From the NCBI RefSeq assembly GCF_028912405.1, contig NZ_JAKELO010000002.1, forward strand, positions 868,001-932,000: a stretch of DNA of 64,000 bases, in the 5' to 3' direction. The notes under the pieces are model-generated. The model did no database searches, was not told the origin of the DNA, and saw only the letters and a program-made list of their open reading frames with translations. Source of the stretch: Methanogenium marinum. Lineage in GTDB: Archaea; Halobacteriota; Methanomicrobia; Methanomicrobiales; Methanomicrobiaceae. Made by a program: the position numbers and the translations under genes. Positions within the stretch are counted from its first letter, which is position 1. Each line of letters opens with the position of its first letter. Positions 25,637 through 34,617 of the stretch are shown piece after piece.

Positions 25637-26530
25637 TTAAAAATTTTCCACAACCGAACCTTCAGGAAGTTTGGCCAGGACAGATTTCACAATCTGATCA
25701 AACCCAATCTCATCCAGCTGGTCTGCAAGAAGATGAGTACCCACTGCCTGACGGTAGATACGATACATCGCCTCATCAACTGCCTTCTCTGCTGCTTCCA
25801 AAGAATTTACTATCACCAGGCGCTGGCCAATTTTTGGATGACGCCCACGCCTTCCACCGAAGGTGATCTCGTACAACGGTTCTTCTGCAGTTATAACCCC
25901 ATACGGACAGGTATGCACACAGGCACCACAGCGAATACAACGTTCATCATTAAGGACAATAACACCGTTTATGACGGAAAGAGCATCTTCTTTGCAATAC
26001 TCAACACATGCCCCACACCCGGTACATCGTTCCGGATTACGGACAGGCTTTAAGTGACCCGTCACTCCGATTTCGCAGAGCCGTTCACTCACACAGGCAT
26101 TTGGGCATGCAGATATACCAATACGGGTTTTGACCGGCATTTCACGCCCAAAGTATTTCTTGTCCATACGGAGAGCAAGCGATATAGCATCAATATTTGC
26201 AAGCCGGCACCGTTCATTCCCCGGACATGCCGTTACATTGACCACATTTTGGAATTCTGCTCCAAAAGGGGTACCATTCTCCATAAGCGCCTCACCAAGT
26301 GCCTGCAGATTTTCCTCAGGCACATGGGGTATTTCTACAGTCTGACGCGTGGTGAAGTGAATGCCATCCCCGCCATACTTCTCTGCAGCTTCAGCAATAC
26401 CCCGCAGTTGTTCCGGCGTAACAATGCCCGCCGGAATACGGAGTCTGACGGTATATGCCTCCACCCCTTCCTCCACGATTACCCCGCTCTGGGAATCAGG
26501 ATCATATGAGTGCTTCATTACCTGTACCAT
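25637..26530 (-). CDS. dissimilatory sulfite reductase-like siroheme protein with two [4Fe-4S]
   Basis: This 297-residue protein has a sulfite/nitrite reductase half-domain (about 15-90, GGDGIHFTTRQTVEIPHVP), the siroheme-[4Fe-4S] cysteines C102-x5-C108 and C142-x3-C146 (TACPGNERC and ISACPNAC), and an inserted ferredoxin pair: CTGCGACVEYC (169-179) and CIRCGACVHTC (198-208). This is the small Dsr-like (Dsr-LP) class found in methanogens, and it resembles the C-terminal half of F420-dependent sulfite reductase. Substrate is unproven; sulfite reduction or siroheme-related chemistry is possible. GGAGAAAGT precedes ATG 26530. It is transcribed away from an FdhAB-like pair. Confidence 0.85.
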   Translation of the reverse strand: MVQVMKHSYDPDSQSGVIVEEGVEAYTVRLRIPAGIVTPEQLRGIAEAAEKYGGDGIHFTTRQTVEIPHVPEENLQALGEALMENGTPFGAEFQNVVNVTACPGNERCRLANIDAISLALRMDKKYFGREMPVKTRIGISACPNACVSERLCEIGVTGHLKPVRNPERCTGCGACVEYCKEDALSVINGVIVLNDERCIRCGACVHTCPYGVITAEEPLYEITFGGRRGRHPKIGQRLVIVNSLEAAEKAVDEAMYRIYRQAVGTHLLADQLDEIGFDQIVKSVLAKLPEGSVVENF

Positions 26531-26722
26531 ACTTTCTCCAGCGTATTAATTTTCACGTTCCCAATAGAAGTTCTGCACCGAAAAATTAAATTTGCGTCCA
26601 TAGCAAAGTGTTATGTTAATTTAATTGACCATAAAGACAAAATACACCAATATTCACCAACTATAAAGCAACACACAATACAATTAAAATAGTTGATATT
26701 TTGAATTTATTAATGAAAATAT
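26531..26722. promoter_or_regulatory. divergent promoter region
   Basis: This AT-rich 192-base gap separates the siroheme protein gene (minus) from the FdhA-like gene (plus). Several TATA-like runs occur, such as TTGAATTTATTAATG before 26723. The small shared gap allows joint regulation, but no clear operator repeat is visible. Confidence 0.35.
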
Positions 26723-28303
26723 ATGTCATTCAGATATGTTTCTACATTATGTCCGTTCTGCTCAACCGGATGCTCGTTCAATCTGGTAGTCCAAAACGGG
26801 GCAGTTGTAGCAGGGGGGCCCTATCACCGTTCCCCTGTTAATGACGGAAAGACATGTCCAAAAGGACATTATGCATACGAAATGACCGCAGGCAAAGAAC
26901 GCATTTTCACACCCCTTATCCGTAAAAACGATTCTCTGACAGAATGCAGCTGGGAAGAAGCACTTGCCTGTATCACCACGAAATGCAAAGAATATGCAGG
27001 CACAGAAATTGCACTAATAGCATCAGCGCATGCCACAAATGAGGATATATATTCCCTGAAACGTCTCGCAGAAATCCTAATAACCGATAATTTTTCATCA
27101 CCTGCCGCTGTAGGCATCGATGCCTCTGCAGGGAGTATTGCTGCCATTGCAGATGCAGACTGCATTGTTGTAATTGGAAACCTTGCACTCACTCACCCTC
27201 TTGCCGCACGCAGGGTTGCAAATGCAAAGGACAAGGGAGCAAAAGTTGCTGTCGTTGACACCTACCTGAGTCCGACTACCAAACTGGCCAGCGAATTTAT
27301 CCAGGCAACCCCCGGTAATGAGCGGGAAGCAATTAGAAAAGCTGCTGATTTTATTGTTGGTGAAAATGCATACGTCCTCTTCGGCATCAGTGCAGGCGAT
27401 GCAGAGGCATCAATAGCTGCTGCTGCACTGGAGATAGCTGAAGAAAAAGGAGCAAAATTCTTTGCATTCCCCGCACAGAGCAATGGGCGAGGCGCACTCG
27501 ATATAGGCGCTTCTACCCCCATTGATGCAGTTATCGCCGATGAAAAGATAAAAGCATGTTATATCATGGGAACTGAGATGGGTCCGGTTCCGGCTGAATT
27601 TGTTGTGGTTCAGGATGCATTCCTCTCTGTTTCCGCACAGAACGCAGATGTCGTTTTACCAGCAGCAGTATTTGCTGAAACTGAAGGCACAGCAACCAAT
27701 GCTGAACGCCGCGTCCAACGTATTCACCAGGCACAGGAACCACCCGAAGGCGTAAAACCTCACTGGAAAATTGTGGTGGACATCGCTTCCGCATTGGGAG
27801 AACCTCTCGGATACGAAACACCAGAGGATATTTTTGCAGACATCACAGCCAATATCAAAGGGTATGAAGGTCTGACTTATGCATCGCTTGAAAAAGACGG
27901 GCACCTCATTTCACCCCGAAAAGCTGCGGTTACCGTCGGACCAGAACCAGTTAAAGTGAAGACAAATAAGAAATTTCCTCTTGTACTCTCAATGGTCCCA
28001 ACCATATGGCATGGATTTGGTACGGCAGGCACATTATCAAAGAATTGTCCAACACTGGTGCAGGAAGTTCCTGATATCTGGGTTGGCATCAGCGCAGAGG
28101 ATGCACAAAAATACAACGTAACGAACGGCAGGAATGCTGTCGTCATCTCTGACACGGGCGAACTAACCGTGACCGTAAAAGTAATGGATGGTATTGCTCC
28201 GGGGACCACTATTATTCCTGCAATGAGAATGGGAAATATCTGTGCCTGTGAAGTCACCGGCAGACGGAAAAATTGTGCAGTCCGTATTGAGGAGGTGGAT
28301 TGA
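26723..28303 (+). CDS. FdhA-like molybdopterin oxidoreductase lacking the catalytic Cys/Sec
   Basis: The 526-residue protein opens like a formate dehydrogenase alpha subunit: [4Fe-4S] cysteines C10, C13, C17 and C45 (LCPFCSTGC and KTCPKGHYAYE), then the Mo-bisMGD fold to a C-terminal beta domain. Active FdhA is about 680 residues and has a catalytic Cys or Sec followed by His in a CARLCHSPTVAG-like block. Here the ungapped equivalent is SPAAVGIDASAG (126-137), so the Cys is Val130 and the His is Gly131. A run AQSNGRGALDIG resembles NuoG-type members. I infer an electron-transfer or scaffold subunit, not a formate-oxidising one. It overlaps the FdhB-like start. Confidence 0.85.
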   Translation: MSFRYVSTLCPFCSTGCSFNLVVQNGAVVAGGPYHRSPVNDGKTCPKGHYAYEMTAGKERIFTPLIRKNDSLTECSWEEALACITTKCKEYAGTEIALIASAHATNEDIYSLKRLAEILITDNFSSPAAVGIDASAGSIAAIADADCIVVIGNLALTHPLAARRVANAKDKGAKVAVVDTYLSPTTKLASEFIQATPGNEREAIRKAADFIVGENAYVLFGISAGDAEASIAAAALEIAEEKGAKFFAFPAQSNGRGALDIGASTPIDAVIADEKIKACYIMGTEMGPVPAEFVVVQDAFLSVSAQNADVVLPAAVFAETEGTATNAERRVQRIHQAQEPPEGVKPHWKIVVDIASALGEPLGYETPEDIFADITANIKGYEGLTYASLEKDGHLISPRKAAVTVGPEPVKVKTNKKFPLVLSMVPTIWHGFGTAGTLSKNCPTLVQEVPDIWVGISAEDAQKYNVTNGRNAVVISDTGELTVTVKVMDGIAPGTTIIPAMRMGNICACEVTGRRKNCAVRIEEVD

Positions 28304-28305
28304 AT

Positions 28306-29544
28306 TTGTCAACAAAGGGAGATTTTGTATATGCATGGGCGTCTGATGCTGGAATGGCAGAGAGAGGAGAATGTGGGGGGGCCGTATCATCTCTTCTGAA
28401 ATATGCATTAAAGAGTAGAATGGTTGATGCTGTTCTTGCCGTTAAGAAGGGTGTTGATCTTTATGATGCCGTTCCCACACTCATCACAGACCCGGCAGAC
28501 ATTGATGAAACAGCCGGATCCCTCCATTGTGGTACCCTACTGCTTCCCAAACTCATAACAAAATATTGCAACGGAGCAAAAGATACAAAAATTGCTGTGA
28601 CCCTAAAGGGTTGCGATGCAAAGGCAATGTATGAACTCGCCAAGAGAAACCAGATTAATCTCGACAACATCTACATGATCGACCTCAACTGCGGTGGTTC
28701 AGTAAGCCCGGCACAGGCACGAAAGATGATTGCAGAAAAATTTGAGACAGACCCTGACACAGTCATCAGGGAAGAGATCGACAAGGGTCAGTTCATCATC
28801 CTCACCGAAGACCACGAACACAAGGGCATCAAAATCGATGAACTTGAAGCAGAAGGATACGGCCGCCGCCCAAACTGTCAGCGCTGTAAGACAAAAATAT
28901 CACGCCAATGTGACCTTGCATGCGGAAACTGGGGAGTCATAGGAGAAAAAGCAGGGAAAGCCACCTTTGTTGAGATTTGCAGCATGAAAGGTGCAGCCCT
29001 GCTCGATGCTGCTGTGAAGGAGGGTGCCCTTGATACCTGTGAACCTGTCCCCCAAGGTCTCATCATCCGCGGGAAGGTTGAAAATGCCATGCTCAAACTT
29101 GGTGAAAAGTGCCGTGCAGAACAATTTGGAAACCTTGGCGATGGTGACGACCGCCTGAAGTATATCATTGAGAAGACGTCCCGCTGTATTAAGTGCTACC
29201 AATGCATTGAAAACTGCCCAATCTGTTACTGTGTGGAATGCTCCACCAAAAAACCGCACCTGGTACCACCTGGCGAGGTTAATCCACCCATGATGTTCCA
29301 CCTCATCCGGTTCAGCCATATCTCTGATTCCTGCATCAACTGCGGGCAGTGTGAAGAGCTCTGTGCCATGGACATCCCAAATTCGCTCTTCATGCATGCA
29401 CTTCAGGTTGAAATGGAAAAAATGTTCGGATTTGTTCCAGGTATCAATATGGATTTGCCAACTCTTGCACTCGTCGAAGAACCGACAGAACGAAATCGTC
29501 TGTCAGATACAAAAGATGATCAAATATTCAATATATTTGCATAA
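28306..29544 (+). CDS. F420-dependent dehydrogenase beta subunit (FdhB-like)
   Basis: FdhB-type proteins bind FAD and react with coenzyme F420. The 412-residue product has the N-terminal RGECGGAVSSLLKYALKS, the flavin/F420 core VTLKGCDAKAMYELAKRNQI and MIDLNCGGSVSP, the RCKTKISRQCDLACGNWG cysteine block, and two ferredoxin clusters (CIKCYQCIENCPIC and CINCGQCEELCAMD). I place the start at TTG 28306, eight bases after GGAGGTG; TTG 28300 would overlap the preceding stop and sits too near that site. With the FdhA-like protein it would form a two-subunit F420 oxidoreductase. Because the partner lacks the formate site, formate may not be the substrate. Confidence 0.88.
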   Translation: MSTKGDFVYAWASDAGMAERGECGGAVSSLLKYALKSRMVDAVLAVKKGVDLYDAVPTLITDPADIDETAGSLHCGTLLLPKLITKYCNGAKDTKIAVTLKGCDAKAMYELAKRNQINLDNIYMIDLNCGGSVSPAQARKMIAEKFETDPDTVIREEIDKGQFIILTEDHEHKGIKIDELEAEGYGRRPNCQRCKTKISRQCDLACGNWGVIGEKAGKATFVEICSMKGAALLDAAVKEGALDTCEPVPQGLIIRGKVENAMLKLGEKCRAEQFGNLGDGDDRLKYIIEKTSRCIKCYQCIENCPICYCVECSTKKPHLVPPGEVNPPMMFHLIRFSHISDSCINCGQCEELCAMDIPNSLFMHALQVEMEKMFGFVPGINMDLPTLALVEEPTERNRLSDTKDDQIFNIFA

Positions 29545-29582
29545 TTTCCCTTTTTTCACCATTCCTTTTCACCATAACAGAA

Positions 29583-29652
29583 TAGGCATACAAGGAGGCA
29601 CCACCTGCATTAGCACCTCCTGTATCCTGTTCTCTTTCATACATCCTTTTTT
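29583..29652 (+). terminator. hairpin followed by T-run after the fdhB-like gene
   Basis: ATACAAGGAGG at 29588-29598 pairs with CCTCCTGTAT at 29616-29625 (one bulged A), extended by AGG with CCT outside. The loop is about 17 bases. A T-rich stretch including TTTTTTT follows at 29645-29652. This looks like a stem-loop terminator, although archaea usually need only the T-run. The stem contains a GGAGG, so another role is possible. Confidence 0.45.
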
Positions 29653-29765
29653 TGCTGAAAAATGCAGTCAATATAAAATAACAGAATTTTCTGAAAAATA
29701 ATCCCACTATTTTGATCAGATACTACGACACTCACTCTAAATCAACATACCAACTTCAAAAAAAC

Positions 29766-31559
29766 TTAATCAGGTTTAGAAAGTTCTTGCATCTTCCGGG
29801 TATATGAACGCATAATATCGGTTGAGGTAACAAAACCAAGAAGTATGTCAGGATTTCCCCTGTCAACGACCGGAAGATGGTGAAGATTTTTCTCCATCAT
29901 TATTGATAGGGCCGTTTCCAGATTAGAATCAGGATAAATCGTATATACAGATGTATTCATTACGTTTTTTATTGTTGGCAACTCATGATTTTCAGGTTTT
30001 ACATTCCTGTGAGTGACGATACCTACAAGTTTTCCGTTTTCAACAACAGGAAACCCGGTGTGCTGGGTCTGATCCATTATAGTGATCATCTTTGCCCATG
30101 AATCCTCAGGTGAAAGACAAATAAGATCATCCCTTTTTTTCATGGCACTCCCTGCGGTTATATCCTCCAGAATCTCAATCTGGTATTCTCCACGGTGTGC
30201 CGGAGACTGCGCCTTTGTTCTCACCTGTTCTCTAAAAATGGTTTTCTCCCCTGTCAGAACATTAGATACCGCAACAGCACCCATTGCAGGCACCAGAAGG
30301 GAAAAATCGCTGGTCATTTCGACAACCATTATCATCACCGCAATTGGTGCATTTGCAATCCCTCCAAACAGAGCTATCATACCCACAATAACAAATGCAG
30401 GAACGGAAGCAAGAGGTACTATCTGTGGTATCAGACCATGCAGCACCATACCAAATGCTCCGCCGGCAGCACCACCAACAGCAAGTCCCGGAGCGAAGAC
30501 ACCTCCACTACCCCCGGAACCGATAGTAAGTGATGTTGTAAGAATCTTGGTGAAAGGCAGCAGAAGAAGAACACTCAAAGGGAGCATGTTGTACATGGCA
30601 AGCTGCAAAAATCCATATCCGGTACCAAGACTTCCAAGTGCCGTAATCATCATTTCCGGTGAAATATAGGAGAGGGTTATCACCAGTACACCAATAAGGA
30701 ACGCACCCGTTACTGGTTTGAAATATTTGGGTATATGATGTGCCTCAAAAAATTGACCAAATGCTGATTTTGTTCCATAAAATACGTTAATGTATAATAA
30801 TCCCATTAACGCACAAATTACCCCCAGCATCAGGAAAAGGGGGATCTGTGTGATATCCCAATGAATAACAGCTTTCCCGAAAACAGGATCATATCCTTCA
30901 AAAAATCCGAATATGGAATATCCAATTATTGATGCGATAAATGAGGGCATGATGGCTTCTGCCTCAAAGTCACGTGTATAGAGAAGTTCTGCAGCAAGTA
31001 TGGCACCACCAAGAGGCGCTTTGAATATCGTCCCTATTCCTGCCCCAATTCCGGTCGCAAGTGCAATTCTCCGTTCACGGGGTGAAAGTTTCAGTGCATC
31101 TGCTGCAATCGAACCGAAACCTGCTGAAATCTGTGCAGTCGGGCCTTCCCTTCCCGCACTTCCTCCGGTTGATATCGTAAGAATGGAGGCAACTGCCTTT
31201 ATTATCGGGACTCTCCAACGGATCTTGCCTTCACCGTGAAATGCCTTTATTGCAGCATCCGTTCCATGCCCTTCAGCTTCTGGTGCAAATTTATAAACGA
31301 GAAGACCGGACAGAAAAGCCCCGCTGCATATCACCGGGAGAATCAGCCATATTGATGCCGGAGGTGTCCACCCGGCGATGGTTTCTAACGACTGACCTTC
31401 TAATGGCAAATGATAGCCGACAATATTTTCCATCACAAAATGCGTTCCAAATTTAAGGCCCCAGAAAAAAAGGAGTGCGCCAATCCCCGAAATGACGCCA
31501 ACGACAATCCCTATCAGCATTATTTTTCGAAAAGAAGAGGAATTATCAACCATTGGCAT
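29766..31559 (-). CDS. ClC-family chloride channel/transporter with CBS pair
   Basis: The 597-residue protein has the ClC membrane domain (about 15-435, ten or more helices) with the selectivity motifs GSAGREGPTAQISA and GSGGSGGVFAPGLAVGG, and GLPEYN-like FEGYDP. The helix-N and helix-R regions follow. Residues about 465-590 are two CBS domains (DDLICLSPEDSWAKMITIM and MNTSVYTIYPDSNLETAL), which usually bind adenosine nucleotides and regulate the channel. It may be a channel or a proton-coupled antiporter; I did not establish the gating glutamate beyond GREGPT. It stands alone between the fdh-like pair and the fwd operon. Confidence 0.9.
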   Translation of the reverse strand: MPMVDNSSSFRKIMLIGIVVGVISGIGALLFFWGLKFGTHFVMENIVGYHLPLEGQSLETIAGWTPPASIWLILPVICSGAFLSGLLVYKFAPEAEGHGTDAAIKAFHGEGKIRWRVPIIKAVASILTISTGGSAGREGPTAQISAGFGSIAADALKLSPRERRIALATGIGAGIGTIFKAPLGGAILAAELLYTRDFEAEAIMPSFIASIIGYSIFGFFEGYDPVFGKAVIHWDITQIPLFLMLGVICALMGLLYINVFYGTKSAFGQFFEAHHIPKYFKPVTGAFLIGVLVITLSYISPEMMITALGSLGTGYGFLQLAMYNMLPLSVLLLLPFTKILTTSLTIGSGGSGGVFAPGLAVGGAAGGAFGMVLHGLIPQIVPLASVPAFVIVGMIALFGGIANAPIAVMIMVVEMTSDFSLLVPAMGAVAVSNVLTGEKTIFREQVRTKAQSPAHRGEYQIEILEDITAGSAMKKRDDLICLSPEDSWAKMITIMDQTQHTGFPVVENGKLVGIVTHRNVKPENHELPTIKNVMNTSVYTIYPDSNLETALSIMMEKNLHHLPVVDRGNPDILLGFVTSTDIMRSYTRKMQELSKPD

Positions 31560-32080
31560 CAGTTAGAGAATCATTTAGTCCTTAACAGTAATTAGATTCT
31601 GTCATTCTGTTTAGAACGGGGATTATAATCAGGACACGTATGCTATCTAAGAAAGAAACATGATGAAAAAGTCCAACTAAAACTGTCCTTCCTGATTTAT
31701 AGAATACTGGACGCAAATATTATCTAAAAATATTCGGGAAGAAAACTCGCCTTCCATCCATGAAGATTCCGAACATCATAATTATCAGGATATCCTTTCT
31801 TGAAGAAAAGCCCCTCATCCCTCACTATACAGATGAAAGGTATTCCTGTTTTGGTAATGGATTAACCCCTGGAACATGGAACATCATGACAGAAAATTCT
31901 TACCACTTTATGTATGGAAGGAAATTTTCCACTCAGCTCAATACCAATTATGTTTCCTTAGAATCTCCATTTATGGGCATTCCATAGATGGCCATAATCT
32001 CAAACAGCCGGTAGATAAGTGGATACGTTAGAATAAACGTGAAAATACTAATAAAAAAGGACGAGACAAAAAAAAAGGAT
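31560..32080. other. intergenic region, clc / fwdC
   Basis: This is a 521-base gap upstream of the chloride channel and downstream of fwdC. At 32050-32080 the plus strand has long A-runs (AAAAAAGG and AAAAAAAAAGG), which are T-runs after fwdC on the minus strand and should end the fwd-hdr transcript. An open frame of 75 codons at 31760-31987 lacks a ribosome binding site and family resemblance. I see no other feature. Confidence 0.55.
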
Positions 32081-32881
32081 TTAGTATTTCATATAAAGCT
32101 GACCGTAGATGACCTCACCCTTCTTCTTAGGGTGACGTTCGCCCATGTCTCCTTCGTACAGGGCAAACCGTCCTTTATCACCATCTACTTCAAGGTCAGA
32201 ATCATTGCGATACTGGAACCCTGGCATCATTACGTCAATGTCTCCATAAACGTAAATTGTTCCTTTCACCATCTGTCCGCCAACACGGGTCTTTGCGTCA
32301 CCTTTGACGATGATCGTGCCGCCTTCCATGTGTGTGCCTACATGCACATCGATGTTGCCACCGACGACAATTGTACCACCACGCATGAATGTACCGACAT
32401 CACTGCCGGCATTGCCGCTGACACGAATTTCTCCGCCCTGCATACCACGCCAGTCGCCACGATATGCTGCGCCGAGATAATTGCCGGCATTTCCGTTGAC
32501 GATCAATTCGCCACCAGTCATACCAAGCCCTGCAAATGCTTCAATATCACCGTTAACAGTGATTTTGCCGCCTGTCATCCAGCCGCCGACATACATGTCT
32601 GCGTTGCCGTTGACAATCAGTTCGCCTGCAGACATCTTCATGCCGATGTACTTCACACGGCTGACATCGCCATTGATGACAACAGTGGTGTCAGCTGCCG
32701 TCTGGCCACCTGCACCTTCAATCGTGAAGTAGTCACCAAGGGTGACTGTGGTCTTGCCGACAAATCCGTGCAGTGCTGCAATCTCCGCTGCATCCTTCCC
32801 TGCAAAGACATCGGGTGTGATGTTCTCTGCCTCAAGGAAGAGTGTGGGGGTCTGGTTTGGGGTAAGAATTACTTTTGCCAT
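32081..32881 (-). CDS. fwdC: formylmethanofuran dehydrogenase subunit C
   Basis: FwdC (266 residues) is the beta-helical subunit that resembles the C-terminal domain of glutamate synthase and docks with FwdA and FwdB. From about residue 65 to 220 there are regular repeats of the G-x-x-x-G-G-x-I-x-V-x-G-x form, such as MSAGELIVNGNADMYVG, MTGGKITVNGDI and MRGGTIVVGGNIDV. It is the last gene of the operon, after fwdA with a 12-base gap containing GAGGTGACGGAG. Confidence 0.95.
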   Translation of the reverse strand: MAKVILTPNQTPTLFLEAENITPDVFAGKDAAEIAALHGFVGKTTVTLGDYFTIEGAGGQTAADTTVVINGDVSRVKYIGMKMSAGELIVNGNADMYVGGWMTGGKITVNGDIEAFAGLGMTGGELIVNGNAGNYLGAAYRGDWRGMQGGEIRVSGNAGSDVGTFMRGGTIVVGGNIDVHVGTHMEGGTIIVKGDAKTRVGGQMVKGTIYVYGDIDVMMPGFQYRNDSDLEVDGDKGRFALYEGDMGERHPKKKGEVIYGQLYMKY

Positions 32882-32893
32882 ATCTCCGTCACC

Positions 32894-34615
32894 TCACTTT
32901 GTTGCATCGACCTCAATAACATACGGATTTGGCACAAAGTGCGGTCCCTCAACCGTATAGTTGTTCTGTGTCACGGTGTAATACCGGCGGAACTTCTCTG
33001 AAATATCACGCTCAACCATTGGGTTTTCATTGACTTTGGCATTGACCCAGAAGGTACGCTTGTTGCCCATGTCAACAATCTCGCCCTCCTTCACGATCAA
33101 TTTGCCGCCCTTAATGAGATACGCTGCATTACCAAATGCATACTCAATCTTCTCAGGGTCATCAGTGTCAGTTTCAGGGTTGTACGGATAGACTGCGACA
33201 TCACCCTCGAGACCTGGTTTGAGTGAACCGAACATGTGGGAAAGACCAAGAGTCTTTGCCGGTCCTGCACGGGTCATCATGGCCAGTTCGTAGAGTGAAA
33301 TTTCGCGGTCAAGTTCGCCAATGTAACACCGCTCGCGGATCTTGTCACCGTACTTGAGCGTGTTATCAAGCATGTCATCACGAGCCTTTGCACTCATGAG
33401 CCACTTGTAAACACGTGGGTAACGGCACAATGGCCCTGCATTCGGTGCATCAGTGGTGATGTACGCACGCATCGGGTCCTTAATGAAGAGACCACACTCA
33501 AGACCAATTGCCCACTGGGCACCGGCGATGAATGTCTTTGGATTATAGATAAACGGAACAATACCGGATCCAGTCTCAAGCTCCACATCCGTATTTGCCC
33601 ACTTGAGATTATTCATGTGGGAGAGATGGTGCTCGAATGGACCGTCTGCCGTCATCGTGGTGGTCTCGTCAAGGGTTACGACACCAAGGTCGTAGCTGAT
33701 GTTGTCAACTGAATTAATGTAATTGACAACTTCCTTTGACTTGGACTCGAACGACTTGGACGCATAGCTTTCACCACCGTAGCAGTGGAACTGCAGGTGC
33801 GTGTTGTGCAACACAACCTCACGTCCAAAGTCATTCTGCGGCTTGACGCCCTCTGCGATCTTCAGGGTGTCAAGGGTGATCCCGTAGTTGCCCGGTTCAC
33901 CAAGACTGTTCCCGTGCACATGCATGCAGTGCGGAAGGCCGAGGTACTCGTTTGCTTCGATAAGGCCGGAGACAATCTGCCGTGGAGTTACGTCAAAGTA
34001 CGGAACCACATCATCGACTGTCTCACAGTTCAGTCCCCATCCCCATGACTCGGTACCGCCCGGGTTCACGCACTTAACGCCGAATCCCTTGGTCTGGTTG
34101 AGAAGCCATGCAATGTATGCCGCGGTATTCTCAATCTCATTTTCCTTAAGATACTCAAGGACAAACCAGTTGTTACCAAAGACAGGGAGTGCTCCCTGGT
34201 CGATGATAGGGGTGTCGCGAATTTCCTCATGAGTATGACGTGCATACAGAGGCGGCATTGCTGCCTCCATAGAGAAGCCAAATCCCATGCGTGCATACAG
34301 GTATGCGGTTCTGAGAACGGTAGGGACGGAAAATCCACCCTCCATCCGCTTCATACCGCTGCCTGCCGTGCAATTGAAGAGTTTATCTTCGGGACGGAAA
34401 TTCCGGCCCATATTCACTTTAGGACCTGCGACATGTGCGTGAATGTCAACGGCTGCCGCCATCACAGTCATGCCGGTGGCATCGATGATGGTCGGGTTAG
34501 TGACATCGCCTGCATCGACGATCTTGCCGTCTTTGATAGCGACATCCACTTTGTCTCCGTTAATTCCCTGAACAGGGTCAAAGACAAAACCATTTTTGAT
34601 TAGATAATCTGTCAT
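32894..34615 (-). CDS. fwdA: formylmethanofuran dehydrogenase subunit A
   Basis: FwdA is the amidohydrolase subunit that condenses formate with methanofuran to formylmethanofuran at a binuclear zinc centre. The 573-residue protein has metal-binding HAHVAGPKVNMGR (about 58-70), the following GMKRMEGGFSVP, HVHGNSLGEPGNYG and the HTHLQFHCYGG region, and TTDAPNAGP near residue 381. This matches the family length (about 570). It starts 2 bases after the fwdB stop. Confidence 0.96.
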   Translation of the reverse strand: MTDYLIKNGFVFDPVQGINGDKVDVAIKDGKIVDAGDVTNPTIIDATGMTVMAAAVDIHAHVAGPKVNMGRNFRPEDKLFNCTAGSGMKRMEGGFSVPTVLRTAYLYARMGFGFSMEAAMPPLYARHTHEEIRDTPIIDQGALPVFGNNWFVLEYLKENEIENTAAYIAWLLNQTKGFGVKCVNPGGTESWGWGLNCETVDDVVPYFDVTPRQIVSGLIEANEYLGLPHCMHVHGNSLGEPGNYGITLDTLKIAEGVKPQNDFGREVVLHNTHLQFHCYGGESYASKSFESKSKEVVNYINSVDNISYDLGVVTLDETTTMTADGPFEHHLSHMNNLKWANTDVELETGSGIVPFIYNPKTFIAGAQWAIGLECGLFIKDPMRAYITTDAPNAGPLCRYPRVYKWLMSAKARDDMLDNTLKYGDKIRERCYIGELDREISLYELAMMTRAGPAKTLGLSHMFGSLKPGLEGDVAVYPYNPETDTDDPEKIEYAFGNAAYLIKGGKLIVKEGEIVDMGNKRTFWVNAKVNENPMVERDISEKFRRYYTVTQNNYTVEGPHFVPNPYVIEVDATK

Positions 34616-34617
34616 GA

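Noticed and set aside
31760..31987. 75-codon open frame in the gap between clc and fwdC
   Set aside because: No ribosome binding site, no family resemblance, biased to frame chance in an AT-rich gap, and no matching neighbour.
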